Assembly (NCBI GenBank): GCA_037447655.1
Contig: JBBHKE010001841.1
Location: 62,001-126,000, forward strand
Direction of reading: 5' to 3'
Origin: Zygnema cylindricum
Taxonomy: Eukaryota; Streptophyta; Zygnematophyceae; Zygnematales; Zygnemataceae
Length of the DNA: 64,000 bases
Part shown: positions 36,870 through 48,964 of the stretch, one piece after another
How the letters are laid out: every line of letters starts with the position of its first letter
Position numbering within the stretch: the stretch's first letter is position 1
Notes under the pieces: generated by a model
Databases searched by the model: none
What the model was told of the DNA's origin: nothing
Seen by the model: the letters and a program-made list of their open reading frames with translations, nothing else
Position numbers and translations under genes: made by a program

Positions 36870-38850
36870 GGTTAGCTGCAGGATATAAGTGACTCCTGGA
36901 AGCCTGGAAGGAAGTTTCTACTGGGAGCTGCTGGAGTGATAGGCTTAATATGCTCATCAGTTCCTTATATAGTTATACAAGTTCTGGTCTTAGAGTGGTG
37001 CCATACTGTACGGCACACAGACACGATAAGTTATTGTACCAAAAGTAGCTTCACGACAGTACGGACGTATCTTTTTGGCTTTTTGCAGCCAATAAGACAC
37101 TGCGCCTCCATTATGTCGTTCGTGCGTTACGTGTTGCGACCCTATACTGCGGTGCTATTCCGTGCGGTCGAAAAAGTGTCGGCGTTCTACACGAATGGCG
37201 AATGTTTTTCCGAAAGTTTTTAGCTCGTCAAGTTGGATTTTCAACCAATAAGAAGAAAAGTATGTTGTACATCACCGTGAAATGTTTTTCAAACGAACGC
37301 CGACACGTTGGCTATGAATTTGCACGTCTGAACATTTTACACTTCGATGTTGCTTACGTAAAATCGCACTAAAAATATTTATTTCTTTATAGTACGATAG
37401 CTTTGTTACACTCAAAACAATTTGGATGGTCGAGATTTTTCTTTTCAAGGTGTGATCCAACGGCTTTGAAAAGAGTGAGCTCCCTTGCATGCCGCTTGTC
37501 GCTTCTGAATTTTATTTTATTTAATTTTTGCCATTTAATTTTTCCAATGTTCGTTAAGAGGAAACATATGTATAACTGTCTATCCTTTGAAATTCCCGCT
37601 AGATTTTTGAATGTAAGACAGGTTGTGAACAAATTATGTGAAGTCAACAAGGTAGAATTCAAATGCTTATTTGGAAAATCTGAAAAAAAATATAATATTG
37701 TGCAGGTTTATAGTTAGCTTTCAAATGTAGGAGACAAAACTCAACCGTAATAATATAACAAGAAGACGGAAAAAGTTACCACTATGAAAAAGATATACTT
37801 AGCTTCCCTCATTGACTCAATGACGTTAGAAGGCGAAAAATAGAAACCTACAATTTTTGCTATTTTAAATAGAAATTGTTGCTAAATGGCGGCTAAAATT
37901 AACTTATAAAATTTACAATTTTTTTTAAAACATAAATTCTAGCTATGTCATCTTCTACCAGATATGAAAAACATGTTGTTCAAAAAGCCACATGCACTAT
38001 ATTTAAATCTCCTAATTAAAAGGGTCGAATCTCTTTTCGTCGGAAGAGCCAATGGTTGTAATGAATTTGCTATTATCAAATGGGCCACTTATCACAAGAA
38101 TGTAGTGAGTTGATGTAACAAATTTATTTTTGGTTGTTTTGTTTCAATCTATAGTATATTAAATGAATTCTTTCTTAAAACCACGATCGTTTGCAGCATA
38201 AAGCACTTGTCATTTACATCGTTTTGTGATTTTTCGTTTGATATTTCCGCGGGTTTTTATTGAAAGTATGGGTAGGCCATTATCAGTTAACAAAGAACAT
38301 TTTTTAACCATACACAGGTTGACACAATTTAAGTAATGCAGGAGGATACCGAACACAAAGCATAAAGGAATTATTAATCCGCAACGTTTGCACTTTATCA
38401 AACACTGCTCCAGTGAACCAATGAATAAGATAACGTCTTCGCATGTCTCCCACAATTTCAACCGTTAAGCATGAGAGGAATCACACACACATTTTTTTTT
38501 TTGCAAATTATGAATGATTACAATACCCCCTGTGTCATGCAATTGACCCATTTATTGGTTCACCGTGCAAAAAGAATTTCTTATACATCGGAAGTGGCCT
38601 GATGGAGACCAACCCTTACAAGACTACCGTTTGATCTAAGCTTCATTTAAGGTTAGATCCACCATAGCAATTTTGACATATTCGGCATGCGTGTCGAATA
38701 TCGAACGCACCCGAGTGCGTAACTTTATTTTCTCGAAATTGCCTAGTATTTGTGATTGTGCTGCATACCAAGTTTTGGCAAAATAATGTTTATCATTAAA
38801 AAGGTAAATAGACAGTTAGAGGATAACCGTTCCACCTTGGCCTCTCTCAC
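36870..38850. other. Intergenic, no supported gene
   Basis: Upstream of the rhodopsin. TTCGTGCGTTACGTGTTGCG and CCGTGCGGTCGAAAAA occur at 37118-37175. The overlapping open frames on both strands at 37387-37717 lack any recognisable motif. I see no repeats of note. Confidence 0.45.
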
Positions 38851-38852
38851 CT

Positions 38853-39262
38853 TCACTTGGCCCTCTTGTTTGCTCGTTTGGCCATGTCTTTGAGTCTAGT
38901 GGCATCCATTTGCTTCGTCGCTCTCACAGGAAAGAATTGATTAAGGCGCAGGACAATATTCGTGACACCATTGGGACTATCGCTTCTGAGCTTCGACTCC
39001 AGCATGTAGAGCGGCTTGACTAATGACTGTATCTGAGGTAGGGTCCGCCAAAACAATGTCACTAAATAGACGGCGTGCACCATCAAGTAGTACAATACAA
39101 TCAAACGTGAAGGAATAATATGTGAAGCCTCCTGACGATCAGCATATTCTTGCTTAGAAGGGATAGTCGCAACGGTGTCGCAAATCGTATCGTACGCCTG
39201 AATCAGCTCTTTCCCGTGGGAGCATGAAGCAATAGGATGCCTTTGAACTCGAGGACAATGTC
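38853..39262 (-). CDS. Unrecognised open reading frame or exon
   Basis: An open frame of about 136 codons runs from after a stop near 39262 to TGA at 38853. It includes SHGKELIQAYDTICDTV, SRLIVLYYLMVHAVYL and a basic end MDATRLKDMAKRANKRAK. An internal ATG at 39104 would give 83 residues. The segment is richer in GC than its flanks and its composition looks protein-like, but I recognise no family and see no clear acceptor. It could be an exon of an unresolved gene or a piece of a mobile element. Confidence 0.3.
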
Positions 39263-40149
39263 ACATGAGCAAACAAGAGGGCCAAGCAAAAGTGGATGAG
39301 GGAGGCCAAGTCGACACCTAAGAGTTGTGGTGAATTGAGCAGAGTGGATAGAATAGGTGTAGCTTATAAACAATCTCGAAAACCAAGTCCACCACAAAAG
39401 TGGGAGCATGCGTCCAAAAAATCAGAGGGGAATGCCTCAAGAAGCTCGGATTTAATTGCAGCGACTACTTGTGATTGAATGTTTTTATAAGGTTTGTGTG
39501 ATTTTACCCTTTATTAAGTGAACCTCGAGTAAAAACCGGGAACATTACACAAACATCATGTAATGATTGTGTAAACACTCCTAACTTGCCGCCAGTGTGA
39601 ATACCCTTACTATGCTCATGTAAGGCCATATTATAAAAAATTTAAGAGCTGTCTATGAATGCTTTAAAAATATAAGATGTTGCAATTTTAGAAAAGATCT
39701 TTCGCGCGAAAATACTTTGGAGGAACTTGTCTTTAGGATTTGAAGTGTTATACAAGATGGGCATAAAAATTTTGGGGAGAACACTCTTTGGAAGACCAGA
39801 ACAATTCTTATATTAACTCAACACATACATAAAACCTCCTCTAGTTCATGTTTTTGTGACGACGGACAAAAATTACAAACTTTGATAATCGCCTGAACAG
39901 AACCAAAAACCATTAAACCCCACAAGTCGATAATACTATTTTTGGTACCTTTGTAACCTTGAATTTCCAGCCTACAAAAATAAAACACTTTATTGAATGT
40001 AAATTGACTTTCTGTTATTTCTAAAGCCGAATAATTTTCTCTCACAAGAAAAAACGCCTCCACATCTCTCTCTGCTGTACTCCTTGACCAGCATTTGCTC
40101 TTACCTGAATCTAAACTCTCTAAAAAAACAAAAAGAATGGTAACGTAGG

Positions 40150-43100
40150 TTAACTGTAACCATAACCTCCATAGTTCTCATACCCGCCCCCTGCTTGCAT
40201 TCCTAGAGAATTATGTGAGAACCTGCATTAAACATCAATCAACTACGATAAGAACAGGAAACTCACTAAAAAAGGAAAACTTTTGAGCATAGGAAGACAA
40301 ACCATAATTAATTATACTTTTATTAAACATAGTCTGACAAAAATAGGGTTGACAAACAAGAATATGCATCTTTAAATGAAAAACTACAAAAATAACAGCT
40401 AAGACTGCCTAGAAACACAAGCTCTAGGATAATTCAACGATCCCTCGCAATGCTGTTCAGTGATGACAAGACAATTAATTAAGAAAAGTTAAAAAAAAAA
40501 AAAAACTGATTTGGGAAGGCAACCAAGGAGCATGTGGTCATAGTTTCACTGTTTATTGATGCACACTCTGCTAATACCAGAGTATTTAGTTACCTCATCG
40601 TGTATAGAAAATGTGACGAGATGGAATGACTGTACGATGAAAATAAAATTTTCTTCAGAACAAAGATTCCTCAAGAACTTTTATGACATGTTGTAGGCAC
40701 TCCAGGAAACGGGCACATACCGACAATTTGGTCGAACACAACGGCCGGCTAAAAAATCACGACAAACCTGTAGAACACTTTCCTCCTTAGGTTACACAGC
40801 TGATTTGAAAGACTTGAAAGCTGAGACAAAGAAACTTATCAACGACAAAAAGGAAATAAGCAGTCCTAGGATCTTAAACATGGAAGCAAAAGTGAGGTCA
40901 TGGCAAAAGGACAAGCAAAGTACGAGGTTTCGACGATGCGTCTTCATCCTAGCTTCCTTATTCTCATAGCATCGCATAACCTATGGTCCTTTAGAAAAGT
41001 TGGAAAAACGAGGGAAAAGGTGTGGACTAAAAAAGAGAGCAGCCTATCTGAACTACATGATTGCCTAGGGAATCACTATTCCCCTCTCTGTAACCGCGAG
41101 TTGAAACTCACCTCCTGATATGTGTAAGGATCTCCCGTCCCATGTGAATACCTGATGAATCGAGTCGTGCATCAACAAGATTTGTGCAAGATCAGCGGAG
41201 TTAGTTGAATCATAATACAACATTAGTTTTCATGGATAAAACACTTTGAGTAACTTGTACATCCTACAATAAATTATAATGCCACATTGCACACATGTGA
41301 CAGTCTCTTAACTCTTTAGTTCATAAATACTCTTGCTATCCGCATCAAAGAATTGCACTGGAATCATCCTTATCCTGAAGAATAACAAGTTCAAAAAAAA
41401 TGGCACAATACTTTTGAACCCGCGTGACTTTTGAGATTTCCCCGTATCATCAAGTTCTGCATGAAGACTGTGTAGTGTCCCGAGCAAGTGGACTCTTTGA
41501 CAACTAACTGCCTTTTCAAAACCATAACATAGCTAGAAATTTATCATGATTGTAGTAGTACACTGTGCATCGCCATTTAGCATTGAAGTTTTTTTCCGCT
41601 TTTAAATCAACTTCTCTCTGTGCACACTTGTCAGATTATTAATTTGGAGCTTCCTATGGAAAGGTAAGTGTGTTACCTTCCAATTGGCGGTCTTCAAATG
41701 AAAATCGGACACGTGTGGACGGAGAAAAGTTAATTAAGCGGCAAAAAAAACATAACGCTAAGAGGTATACACAGTGTACTCAACTTGTGTCAAAGCTCCA
41801 AACGACCTACGATATGATACGCCTTCAAATACCCCACACAATTGTCTGAAGTCAACGACTCCAAGTAACCTTTATTCAAGCCTGCCTAAGGTATGACAAG
41901 AACCGCTAATTAATAACACGAAATACAATTTTCATAGGATCTGAGAATTTCACCTGCAAGTTGCCCCTCGATGACATCGACCTGCGATGAAATCGCGGCA
42001 CATCTCCTGTGACTGTTCATCACCCGTCAACCCATAAACCCCAGCTCTTATGATCAGACGCCAAATTCACTTTACCTTCATGAGACACTGGTTTCCAACT
42101 AAAAACAGGTCAGGCAACGCTACGACGCGCCAAGTGTCCCTCTCATGGAGGCCGATGCGCCTAAATCCGTCATAGCCGTCTCCAATGAGCTGCGAACGCG
42201 CCGGGCTCAGAATGCGGAGCAAGAGGCTTAAGCCCTACCTTTAGCCCCGGATGGCAGCCACCGAAGGGTCCACCTGTCCACTTCTGGCGAAAAGTAGAAC
42301 CGTTGACTCTGGGGCTTCTGGAAAATTGTTCCCTTGAACGTTCTGCTCACGTTGACTCTGGGGCTTCTCGACAGAGTCCCAACCAAGAACCACCTACATA
42401 CTTACACTGACTAAACTCTACGCAGCCATGGGGAGGATAAAAGGCTGCAGCGCAACAAAAGCAAGCATTTCAAGGGGGAAAAGAAATTATGCATGTAAAT
42501 ACGCTAGGTTTTGCACGCCAGCAGAGCAGATATAAAACGAAAAACTATTTACAACTATGTGAAACTGATCCAGCTTCTCCTATGTCTGGCTAAGTAGCAA
42601 TGCAAAGCAGGCCATATTTGAGCCCATCCTGCAGAGAAGAGGAGACACATGAGTTAGCAATGAGCCAAAAAGAATCAACAGTCAAACTCTAAGCTTAAGC
42701 CTAAGCGGAAGGATGTTAAACAACAGAAAAACTATGAGAAGAGGACCCAACCCATTCTTCTTTCCGAAGGCTAAAGCTTGAGATGGAGAACAGAGACAGA
42801 ACAGCAAACTGAAAAAAATTACAGGTTCTGATACATACATATGAACCGGCACCATAACCGCTGAAGCCATAGGCCCCATAACCCCCAGCCGCCCAGGCAG
42901 ACTGCCACAGTGTAAAAAGAAAAAAGTAATTAGCTTAAGCCAAACAAACTAATTCATTTTTGGTCAAAAACCCAGTAGCAATGAAGTTAGTGAACAGCAA
43001 TGACCTCCACAGCTATCAGAAAAAAAAAAAGGTTCCAAAAAAAAAGCATTCTAATAGAAAGGGTATTCACCCTTAGCGGCCAGCAAGAATACAATGTTTA

Positions 43101-45819
43101 ATGTAATCTTTTTTTAGTGTTAGCCGTCGGTGAAATTCGGGGAACATTAAAAATCTATACAAGAATCGTCAAAGATTAACCAGGATTCGATACAGCTGAC
43201 AGCTAATAATCCAGATATTTCGATTTAGTCACCAGTGGCGCCGACACCAAAGGTTTCCATACATTCAAAATGTTAAGCACCGTAATCTCAAAAGTCTTAA
43301 CGCCATTCCACGAAACAAAATTGCTTGAAGCAACGGGTATCTTGTAAACTTTGAAAAGCACTACTGAACTGCAGTTGTAACATTTTTTTTGGCCCTTGTT
43401 TTTTCTATCTAAAATTAGTAACTTAGATAGAGTACATGCTCCTTAAATAGTGTTATTAGCACTATTTTATGACGTATGGTTAAAAGAATTTGCCACCGAA
43501 TTAGCATTATTAACACTAATAGCGATGGGCAGTACATAGCTGATCGTTGCTGAAAAGCATATAGGTCTTTCCAGCCAGTAACTTAACCTGAATAAAAATT
43601 AATGCAATTAACCAGGAAAAAAATCCTTTTCATATGTGTCTAGAATTCCAGACGAGTATCATGCTTCACAGTCCAACTACAGGAGTAACGCCTTTAATTG
43701 TGTTTCTACTACTATATAACCGATGACATATTCCTCATAAAATAAAATACACACCTTTAAGATCATTGACAACTCCCGGCAAACCAATGACAATATTGCA
43801 TTTTATTCAAGTTCATCAGACTTGATATCCCAAAAGGTAGCAAAATTTAACCATCTTCACTTTTTAACTTATATTGCCATTTTCTTTAACAGGCTTCCAG
43901 CTTCAATGCCACTAATAGGATAATTATACTTTTGCTATTACTGGCGTTACTGGCCAGTATTCATACTAAAAATCAGTATAATTACTGGCCAGTAACGCCA
44001 GTATTAGAAAAAAAGGAACAATTTTCAACCAGTTCCAGATAACCTAAAAACTGTGAGCTAATTGCCTATTACTGGCGTTACTGGTCAGTAATCATACATA
44101 GTACAGCACTTCCTCTGATTACCGGCCACACCTGTAATACGTTCATTTACTTAACCTATCACAGAATAATTTTCAACCAATTCCAGGTATATACTTCATG
44201 CTAATAATAACAGTTAATTACAGCTAGTTACTGTGAGCTTACTACCTATTACTGGCGGTAGTGGCCAATTATCACACTCAGTATCATTACTGGCCAGTAA
44301 CGCCAGTATTACTGTACATATAATTATCCTATAACCGGAGAAGTTTCAACCATTTCCAAATAAAATAGCTACTGTGAGCTATTTAACCTATTACTGGCAT
44401 TACTGACCTGTGCCAGTTATGCTAGTTCTCGCGTATATAGAATCACCCTATAACCGAAATTCTTTAACTCGTTCCAGGCAATTACAGCCTGCTAACAACA
44501 GCTAATTACTGTGAGCTTATTACCTGGTCCCAGGCTGGTGCAGGATGCATCATTCCTGGTGCTCCATATGCTCCATATGCGGCTGCGTATCCTGACAGAT
44601 CAGCCGCATAGGCAGCAGCATAAGCAGAAGCATCATATGCACTCCCATCATAATAACCGCTGGAATCCACGGCATATCCACTACCATCATCTCCATATTC
44701 CTGAGCCCATGTACCACCGTCTGCAGGAGGAGGAGTAAGCTCTTCGGAAACTTCTGCATTCTCTTCATCTCCCGCTTTTCTTCTAGAAGGACTTCTGCTA
44801 CGGCTCCGGTCTCGCTGGGCTCCCTTTTTTGGTGAACACTGTCGTTCATCAAATGAATGTGAATGAGAATGTTCTTCCCAAACCTGACCTGCTGTATCCA
44901 AACTCGCGTTTCCTTCACCTCCAGAAACACTATCAACTCCTGCAGTTGAAATATTACCATTTCCTGAAACTGTCTGAGGAATAACTCCGGGCAGTAGTGG
45001 AGGCGGAGGTGGAAGTTGCTCGAAGTCTTGCTTCGTAGAATTGACAGGAGTAGGTTCACAAATTCCAGGTGGACCATCAGCCTCATCTTCCAGTCCTGGA
45101 GGTCCATCTTCTGATGATGGAGCTCCTGGTGGAACATTAACATTTTCATGATACTCGTCTCCCTGGTAAGAATGCAACTGCCCTCCATACATAGAATAAA
45201 AATCATGGTCATAAACCTCATATCCACCGCCATGTCCTCCTTCATATACTCCATCTATTACTTCTTGATGATGATATTCCCCTGGAGCATCATCATAACT
45301 TCCACGAATACCATCATAACCTCCATAGACAATCTGATTACTGTCATATGATCCATCATATGGAGGCGGAGGTAAAATGGTTGCATGAAGTCCTGCATCT
45401 CCTGAGTATACTTCAGAATATGCAGATGCATTACGTGGAATACGGTCTTCTACTTCATATGCAACTTCTAACTCTTCTACAGTATTCGCATCATGTATTC
45501 TTTTAACACCATTTATGGCGTCAGCAGCATCTACAGCATCTTCATCACGTGCAATCTCTACATCATTTTTAGTCTCTGAAACATTCTTAGTCTCTGCATC
45601 ATTTGTAGTCTCTGCATCATTTGTAGCCTGTGCATCAAAAACAACTTCTACAACACCTGTGGATTCTACATCATGACCAATCCCGACACAGTATGCAGTT
45701 TCTACATCAGCTGCTGCCTTTGCGTCGCTTGCAGTTTCTACATCATGTAAAGTTGTTCCTGTGACATTTGGATGTTCAAAGGGAAGAAGGTCAAAAGCGT
45801 CAGCTTTCTCTTCTCCCAT
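40150..45819 (-). CDS. CCCH zinc-finger protein with RS and Tyr/Gly/Ala-rich regions
   Basis: Six exons, 45819-44524, 42901-42839, 42006-41954, 41151-41112, 40767-40721 and 40222-40150, join in phase to about 523 residues. The start is ATGGGAGAAGAG (MGEEKADAFDLLPFEHPN); upstream in-frame codons lack ATG. Exon 1 encodes an acidic Asp/Ala/Glu-Thr repeat region, PPPPPLLPGV, GPPGLEDEADGPPG, an RDRSRSRSPSRRK patch and a Tyr/Ala/Gly-rich end. Two zinc fingers are split by introns. EMCRDFIAGRCHRGATCRYS-H gives C-x7-C-x5-C-x3-H, and VCRDFLAGRCVRPNCRFSH gives C-x7-C-x4-C-x3-H. The protein ends in Gly/Tyr repeats (GGGYENYGGYGYS). CCCH fingers usually bind RNA and RS patches are common in splicing factors, so a nuclear RNA-binding role is likely but inferred. 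Confidence 0.82.
41558..41780. mobile_element. Palindromic MITE in intron 3 of the CCCH gene
   Basis: Starts TACACTGTGCATCGCCATTTAG and ends GCTAAGAGGTATACACAGTGTA in inverse, flanked by TA. The inner arms TCTCTGTGCACACTTGTCAG and CGTGTGGACGGAGAAAA pair. It has the same design as the 31.4-kb copies. Confidence 0.75.
42095..42375. repeat. GC-rich segment in intron 2 of the CCCH gene
   Basis: A markedly GC-richer block inside AT-rich intron. On the plus strand 42121-42231 is open for 36 codons (YDAPSVPLMEADAPKSVIAV...), then stops. A 19-base direct repeat CGTTGACTCTGGGGCTTCT occurs at 42302 and 42350. It may be a fragment of an inserted element; I recognise no family. Confidence 0.35.
43425..43537. 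repeat. Copy of the dispersed AT-rich repeat in CCCH intron 1
   Basis: Contains TAGTGTTATTAGCACTATTT and ATTAACACTAATAGCGATGG then GCAGTACA. It is shorter than the 24.3-kb copy. Confidence 0.5.
43931..44523 (-). repeat. Four-unit satellite starting at the exon-1 donor of the CCCH gene
   Basis: Units of roughly 145-180 bases repeat from the exon-1 donor into the intron. The plus-strand signature ACTGTGAGCTTATTACCTGG at the true junction recurs as CTGTGAGCTATTTAACCTAT (44372), CTGTGAGCTTACTACCTATT (44230) and CTGTGAGCTAATTGCCTATT (44051). Each is followed by ACTGGCGTTACTGGCC-like sequence and preceded by TTTCAACCA-TTCCA. On the minus strand the decoys read TAGGTAGTAAGCTCACAG beside the real CAGGTAATAAGCTCACAG. 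At 43936-43999 the ACTGGCGTTACTGGCCAGTA arms also form a hairpin. Confidence 0.8.
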
Positions 45820-46147
45820 AGCCGAGCCAAATAAAATAAAAGCTAGAGAACTATAGGCAGAAAAACTTGAACTCAAAGATTGATAAACAATCGAGAAAGT
45901 TAATTATAGCGCTTCCTGCTCAAAATACAACTTTCTACGTTCAGACTGGGCTTCGAATGCTTGACAGACACGTGCTATTCAAAGTTTTAAGGTGGGAAAC
46001 TAGAAATGGCTGCTATTTCACCTTTTAGGGTGAGGTTTGAAAGTTTGAACGTAACAAAAAACTATTTGCCACGTTGTCGGAAGGAAAAATTTAAGCGTCC
46101 CGCCAGTACGTTGGGTCGCGGTCGAAGTTTTCATCCTGTATGTTCCA

Positions 46148-46385
46148 CAGTACACTACACCGTCGATCGTATTTAGCGTGTATGCTTTTTTCGCCACTGA
46201 AAACATCTTATCTCCGTACACATTTGTCCAATTTTCAATTTAAGACCGCCATTCGTAAGCTGAGAATACAACCTTTCAATCGCAACCGTCAGATCCACAA
46301 TCCGACATGTATGTGGACGGAGAAAAGATGTTTAAAAAGACGGAAAAAATATTAACACTAATAGCGGTTAATGGTGTACAGTACA
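46148..46385. mobile_element. Palindromic MITE upstream of the CCCH gene
   Basis: Begins GTACACTACACCGTCGATCG and ends ACTAATAGCGGTTAATGGTGTACAGTAC in imperfect inverse. The arms CTCCGTACACATTTGTCCAA and ACATGTATGTGGACGGAGAA pair. It is a member of the 31.4-kb family, about 330 bases upstream of the CCCH start codon. Confidence 0.75.
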
Positions 46386-47182
46386 GACAGGGTTCCTTAC
46401 ATGTTTCCCCGGTATGGTGAACCCTGTGAACCCTCGTTTCACCGTGCTAAATGCGCCGTACGTTTCACCATTGCAAAATACTACCGGGTATCTGGTTAGG
46501 GTTTACACGTTTAGGATTTTTTAGGGTGTGTTTGTGTTTTTTTTTTTAATAAAAAAACCACAAATAATAAAAAACGCTGAACATATATATACATTTTTAC
46601 GGCCGCGCGGCGCGGCGCGTCGTAAAACGAAATGATAATGGGGGGGCGACGTGGATCCATAAAAGTGCGCGAAACCGACAGCTCAGGTTCACAGAGCCCG
46701 AAAAACGCACAGTTCAGTATAGCACTGTACTGTAGCCCTCAGGCTTCTGCGCTGCGGAACATAAAAGAAGGGTTAACCGATTGGAAATTGACGCGTGGAC
46801 TGCTCCCGAACATAAAAGTCGGTGGTGGAACATATTCTGGCGATTCGGGGTCGCACCAGAATCTCACCGAATTGTCGGTCCTGTCTTTATCCTCATTGTT
46901 TCCATTTTTCGTAGCCCGAACCTGTCTGACGAGGCATTCTTAAAATTCGGTAACATATTTATAATCATGTTATTTCGTGATGGAACCCCTCGCCAGCTTC
47001 TATGTTACCATTATTACGTAATCAAAAGCCTATTGTTGCGATTGGATCTCACCATAGATGTCCAATTCGTACGGATTTGGACTTTTTTACGAAAACTACG
47101 TAGTATTCGTCTGTTTCGTAGCTTTCGTAAATTTCGTACGTCTCACACTGTACGAAAAACTGTACTGACACTAAAAATAATT

Positions 47183-47503
47183 GCTTCATTTGCGCGCGCG
47201 TATTTTCTGTCTTCCACTCCGTCTTCAGAAGGAAGCCGCCGTTGGAGACGCCGTAAATTCCGCCGCTCGTCGCTTGATCGTTGCACTTTTCAGTTTTGTA
47301 CTTTCGCTTCATTTGCGCGCGCGTAATTTTATCTGAGCGGCAAGCCGCGGAATTTAAGGCATCTCCAACGGCGGCTTCCTTGAGCCGTTTTGCGTCATTT
47401 GCTCGCGCGTATTTTCATGTCCTCCACTCCGTCTTTAGAAGGAAGCCGCCATTGGAGACGCTGTAAATTCAGGCGCTCGCCGCGAGTTCGTTGCACTTTT
47501 CAG
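47183..47503. repeat. GC-rich direct and inverted repeat block
   Basis: Two direct units of about 110 bases (47183-47293 and 47394-47503) run from TTTGCGCGCGCGTATTTTC through GGAAGCCGCCGTTGGAGACG to TTGCACTTTTCAG. Between them lies an inverted piece with GGCATCTCCAACGGCGGCTT at 47358-47377. Composition contrasts with the AT-rich surroundings. Confidence 0.7.
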
Positions 47504-48056
47504 TTTTTTAGGGTATTGAATATTGCAAAATTTTGAAATTTGAAAGTCCAAAAAAAGTACGAATTTTACCTACGAATTATAAAAGTTTGAAATTGTTTTA
47601 TGCGCACTCTACGTAGTATTCGTTAGTTTACTCCGTGCGTTTTATGCGCATGAGACATCTATGGATCTCACCCTTTAAGGGAATTCCCATCATAACATAC
47701 TCGAATGTGTTACGCTGTCGGCACTCTAAAAGTTAAGCGTCTCGCCGGAAAAGCCAAGCGTTTATTGTTTTACTTTCCGAAACTTTAACATAACAGCGAT
47801 TCACGGAGTCTTGTACTGTATTCTACAACATGCCAAATTTGAGGAGGCCCAGCTTCCAGGTCCTAGTGGCTGGCCAAACCTAGAAACGACAAGAACCAGA
47901 GACTGGAGGATCCGACAAAAGGCTTCGAAACCAGCTCGGAAATTGAAAGAAAACGTGGTTGTCTTTTCATTCTCCAAAAAAACAGCAACGGCATGAACTG
48001 TAAACATGTGATGTAAACCGCATAGATTTTGTCGGGCGAAATGATTAGATTAAATG

Positions 48057-48484
48057 CTAGTGTTGAAAAAATTATCGCGATAACACCGATACCGATAGTT
48101 ATCGGTTATCGAACGGTCAGAGTTACCGATATACTTGTACCTTTTGTACTTTTTGTCCGTATTACACGTGGCAGGTTTCCAGTGGATCCCAAGAAAAAAA
48201 GGGACAAAGCAATGGCTTCGGATGTGAAAGGTTCATCGTTTAACTGGAGCCGTACTAAAGCCGTACATATCTTATGCCGGATATTGTACTTTCGGCTTGT
48301 TCAAATGATCTGATTGGTAGGCACCTCAGTACGTTTATTTTTGTTTATGATTTACGTTATGATTGGTCGTACGTTTATCTGTACGGTCCGTACATATATC
48401 CCCTTACCGATGTATCGATTATCGGCTACCCGAAAAAAGGCACATATCGGTTATCGGCAAATCCTTACCGATACACAACACTAG
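48057..48484. mobile_element. 428-bp insertion bounded by CTAGTGTTG/CAACACTAG and TAAATG duplications
   Basis: TAAATG at 48051-48056 is repeated at 48485-48490. Inside, the ends are CTAGTGTTG and CAACACTAG, exact inverses. The interior has many ATCGGTTATCGG and ACCGATA motifs that can pair across the element. It could be a hAT-like MITE. Alternatively it is a solo LTR with TG...CA ends (TGTTG...CAACA) and a CTAG target duplication. No coding capacity is visible. Confidence 0.7.
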
Positions 48485-48526
48485 TAAATGGCTAAATGCT
48501 TACCACTGATTTTGCGTCGACTATAT

Positions 48527-48958
48527 TTGCTGCATTCACACCGGAATGGATGATGAATTATATGAGGAAACGAATAATCCCGTACCATACATTTCGCAAA
48601 AAAACAAAAACAGAGGTGCCAAAATGACGGACTCCTTTTTGGAGCGTAGCGACGGACAAAATATACGATTTGGAGCGTAGCGACGGACAAAAACGTACGG
48701 TCAAGTGCGTCAAAACTTGACAACTGTGGTAAGTCATATTTTTTTCTGGAAACCCTTTTCGGAATGCAAAAATCCGACTTTGAAAAAACATGAAGTCGTG
48801 TCCCGAATGAATGATCCGTACTGTACCTAAATCATGAATCACATCGCGACGTTTTAGTTGACGTGAGATGACGTCAAGGACGTTTCACGTCCAAACAAAA
48901 AAAAAGGACATTCATTTCCTCATATATTTCATCATCCATTCCGGTGTGAATGCAGCAA
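48527..48958. mobile_element. 432-bp element with ~42-bp terminal inverted repeats
   Basis: TTGCTGCATTCACACCGGAA, continuing TGGATGATGAATTATATGAGG at the left, appears in inverse at 48917-48958 with a single clear mismatch. Between the ends is a 32-34-base tandem pair, TTTGGAGCGTAGCGACGGAC, at about 48629 and 48661. No target duplication or transposase is evident. It begins only 43 bases after the previous element. Confidence 0.75.
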
Positions 48959-48964
48959 TTAAAA

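Noticed and set aside
42590-42628. Alternative last exon of the CCCH gene reading DGLKYGLLCIAT then stop
   Set aside because: It would be in phase but gives no zinc finger. The exons at 42006, 41151, 40767 and 40222 join in phase and rebuild two CCCH fingers.
44550-45254. 234-codon open frame on the minus strand
   Set aside because: It is an alternative frame of exon 1 of the CCCH gene. The gene's own frame has the RS and GPPG motifs and joins in phase to the zinc-finger exons.
45820-45876. Upstream extension of the CCCH reading frame
   Set aside because: It opens at TTG, not ATG. The first in-frame ATG in good context is at 45819.
46781-47326. 181-codon plus-strand open frame
   Set aside because: It runs into the GC-rich repeat block, shows no family motif, and reads Phe/Arg/Ser-rich from repeats.
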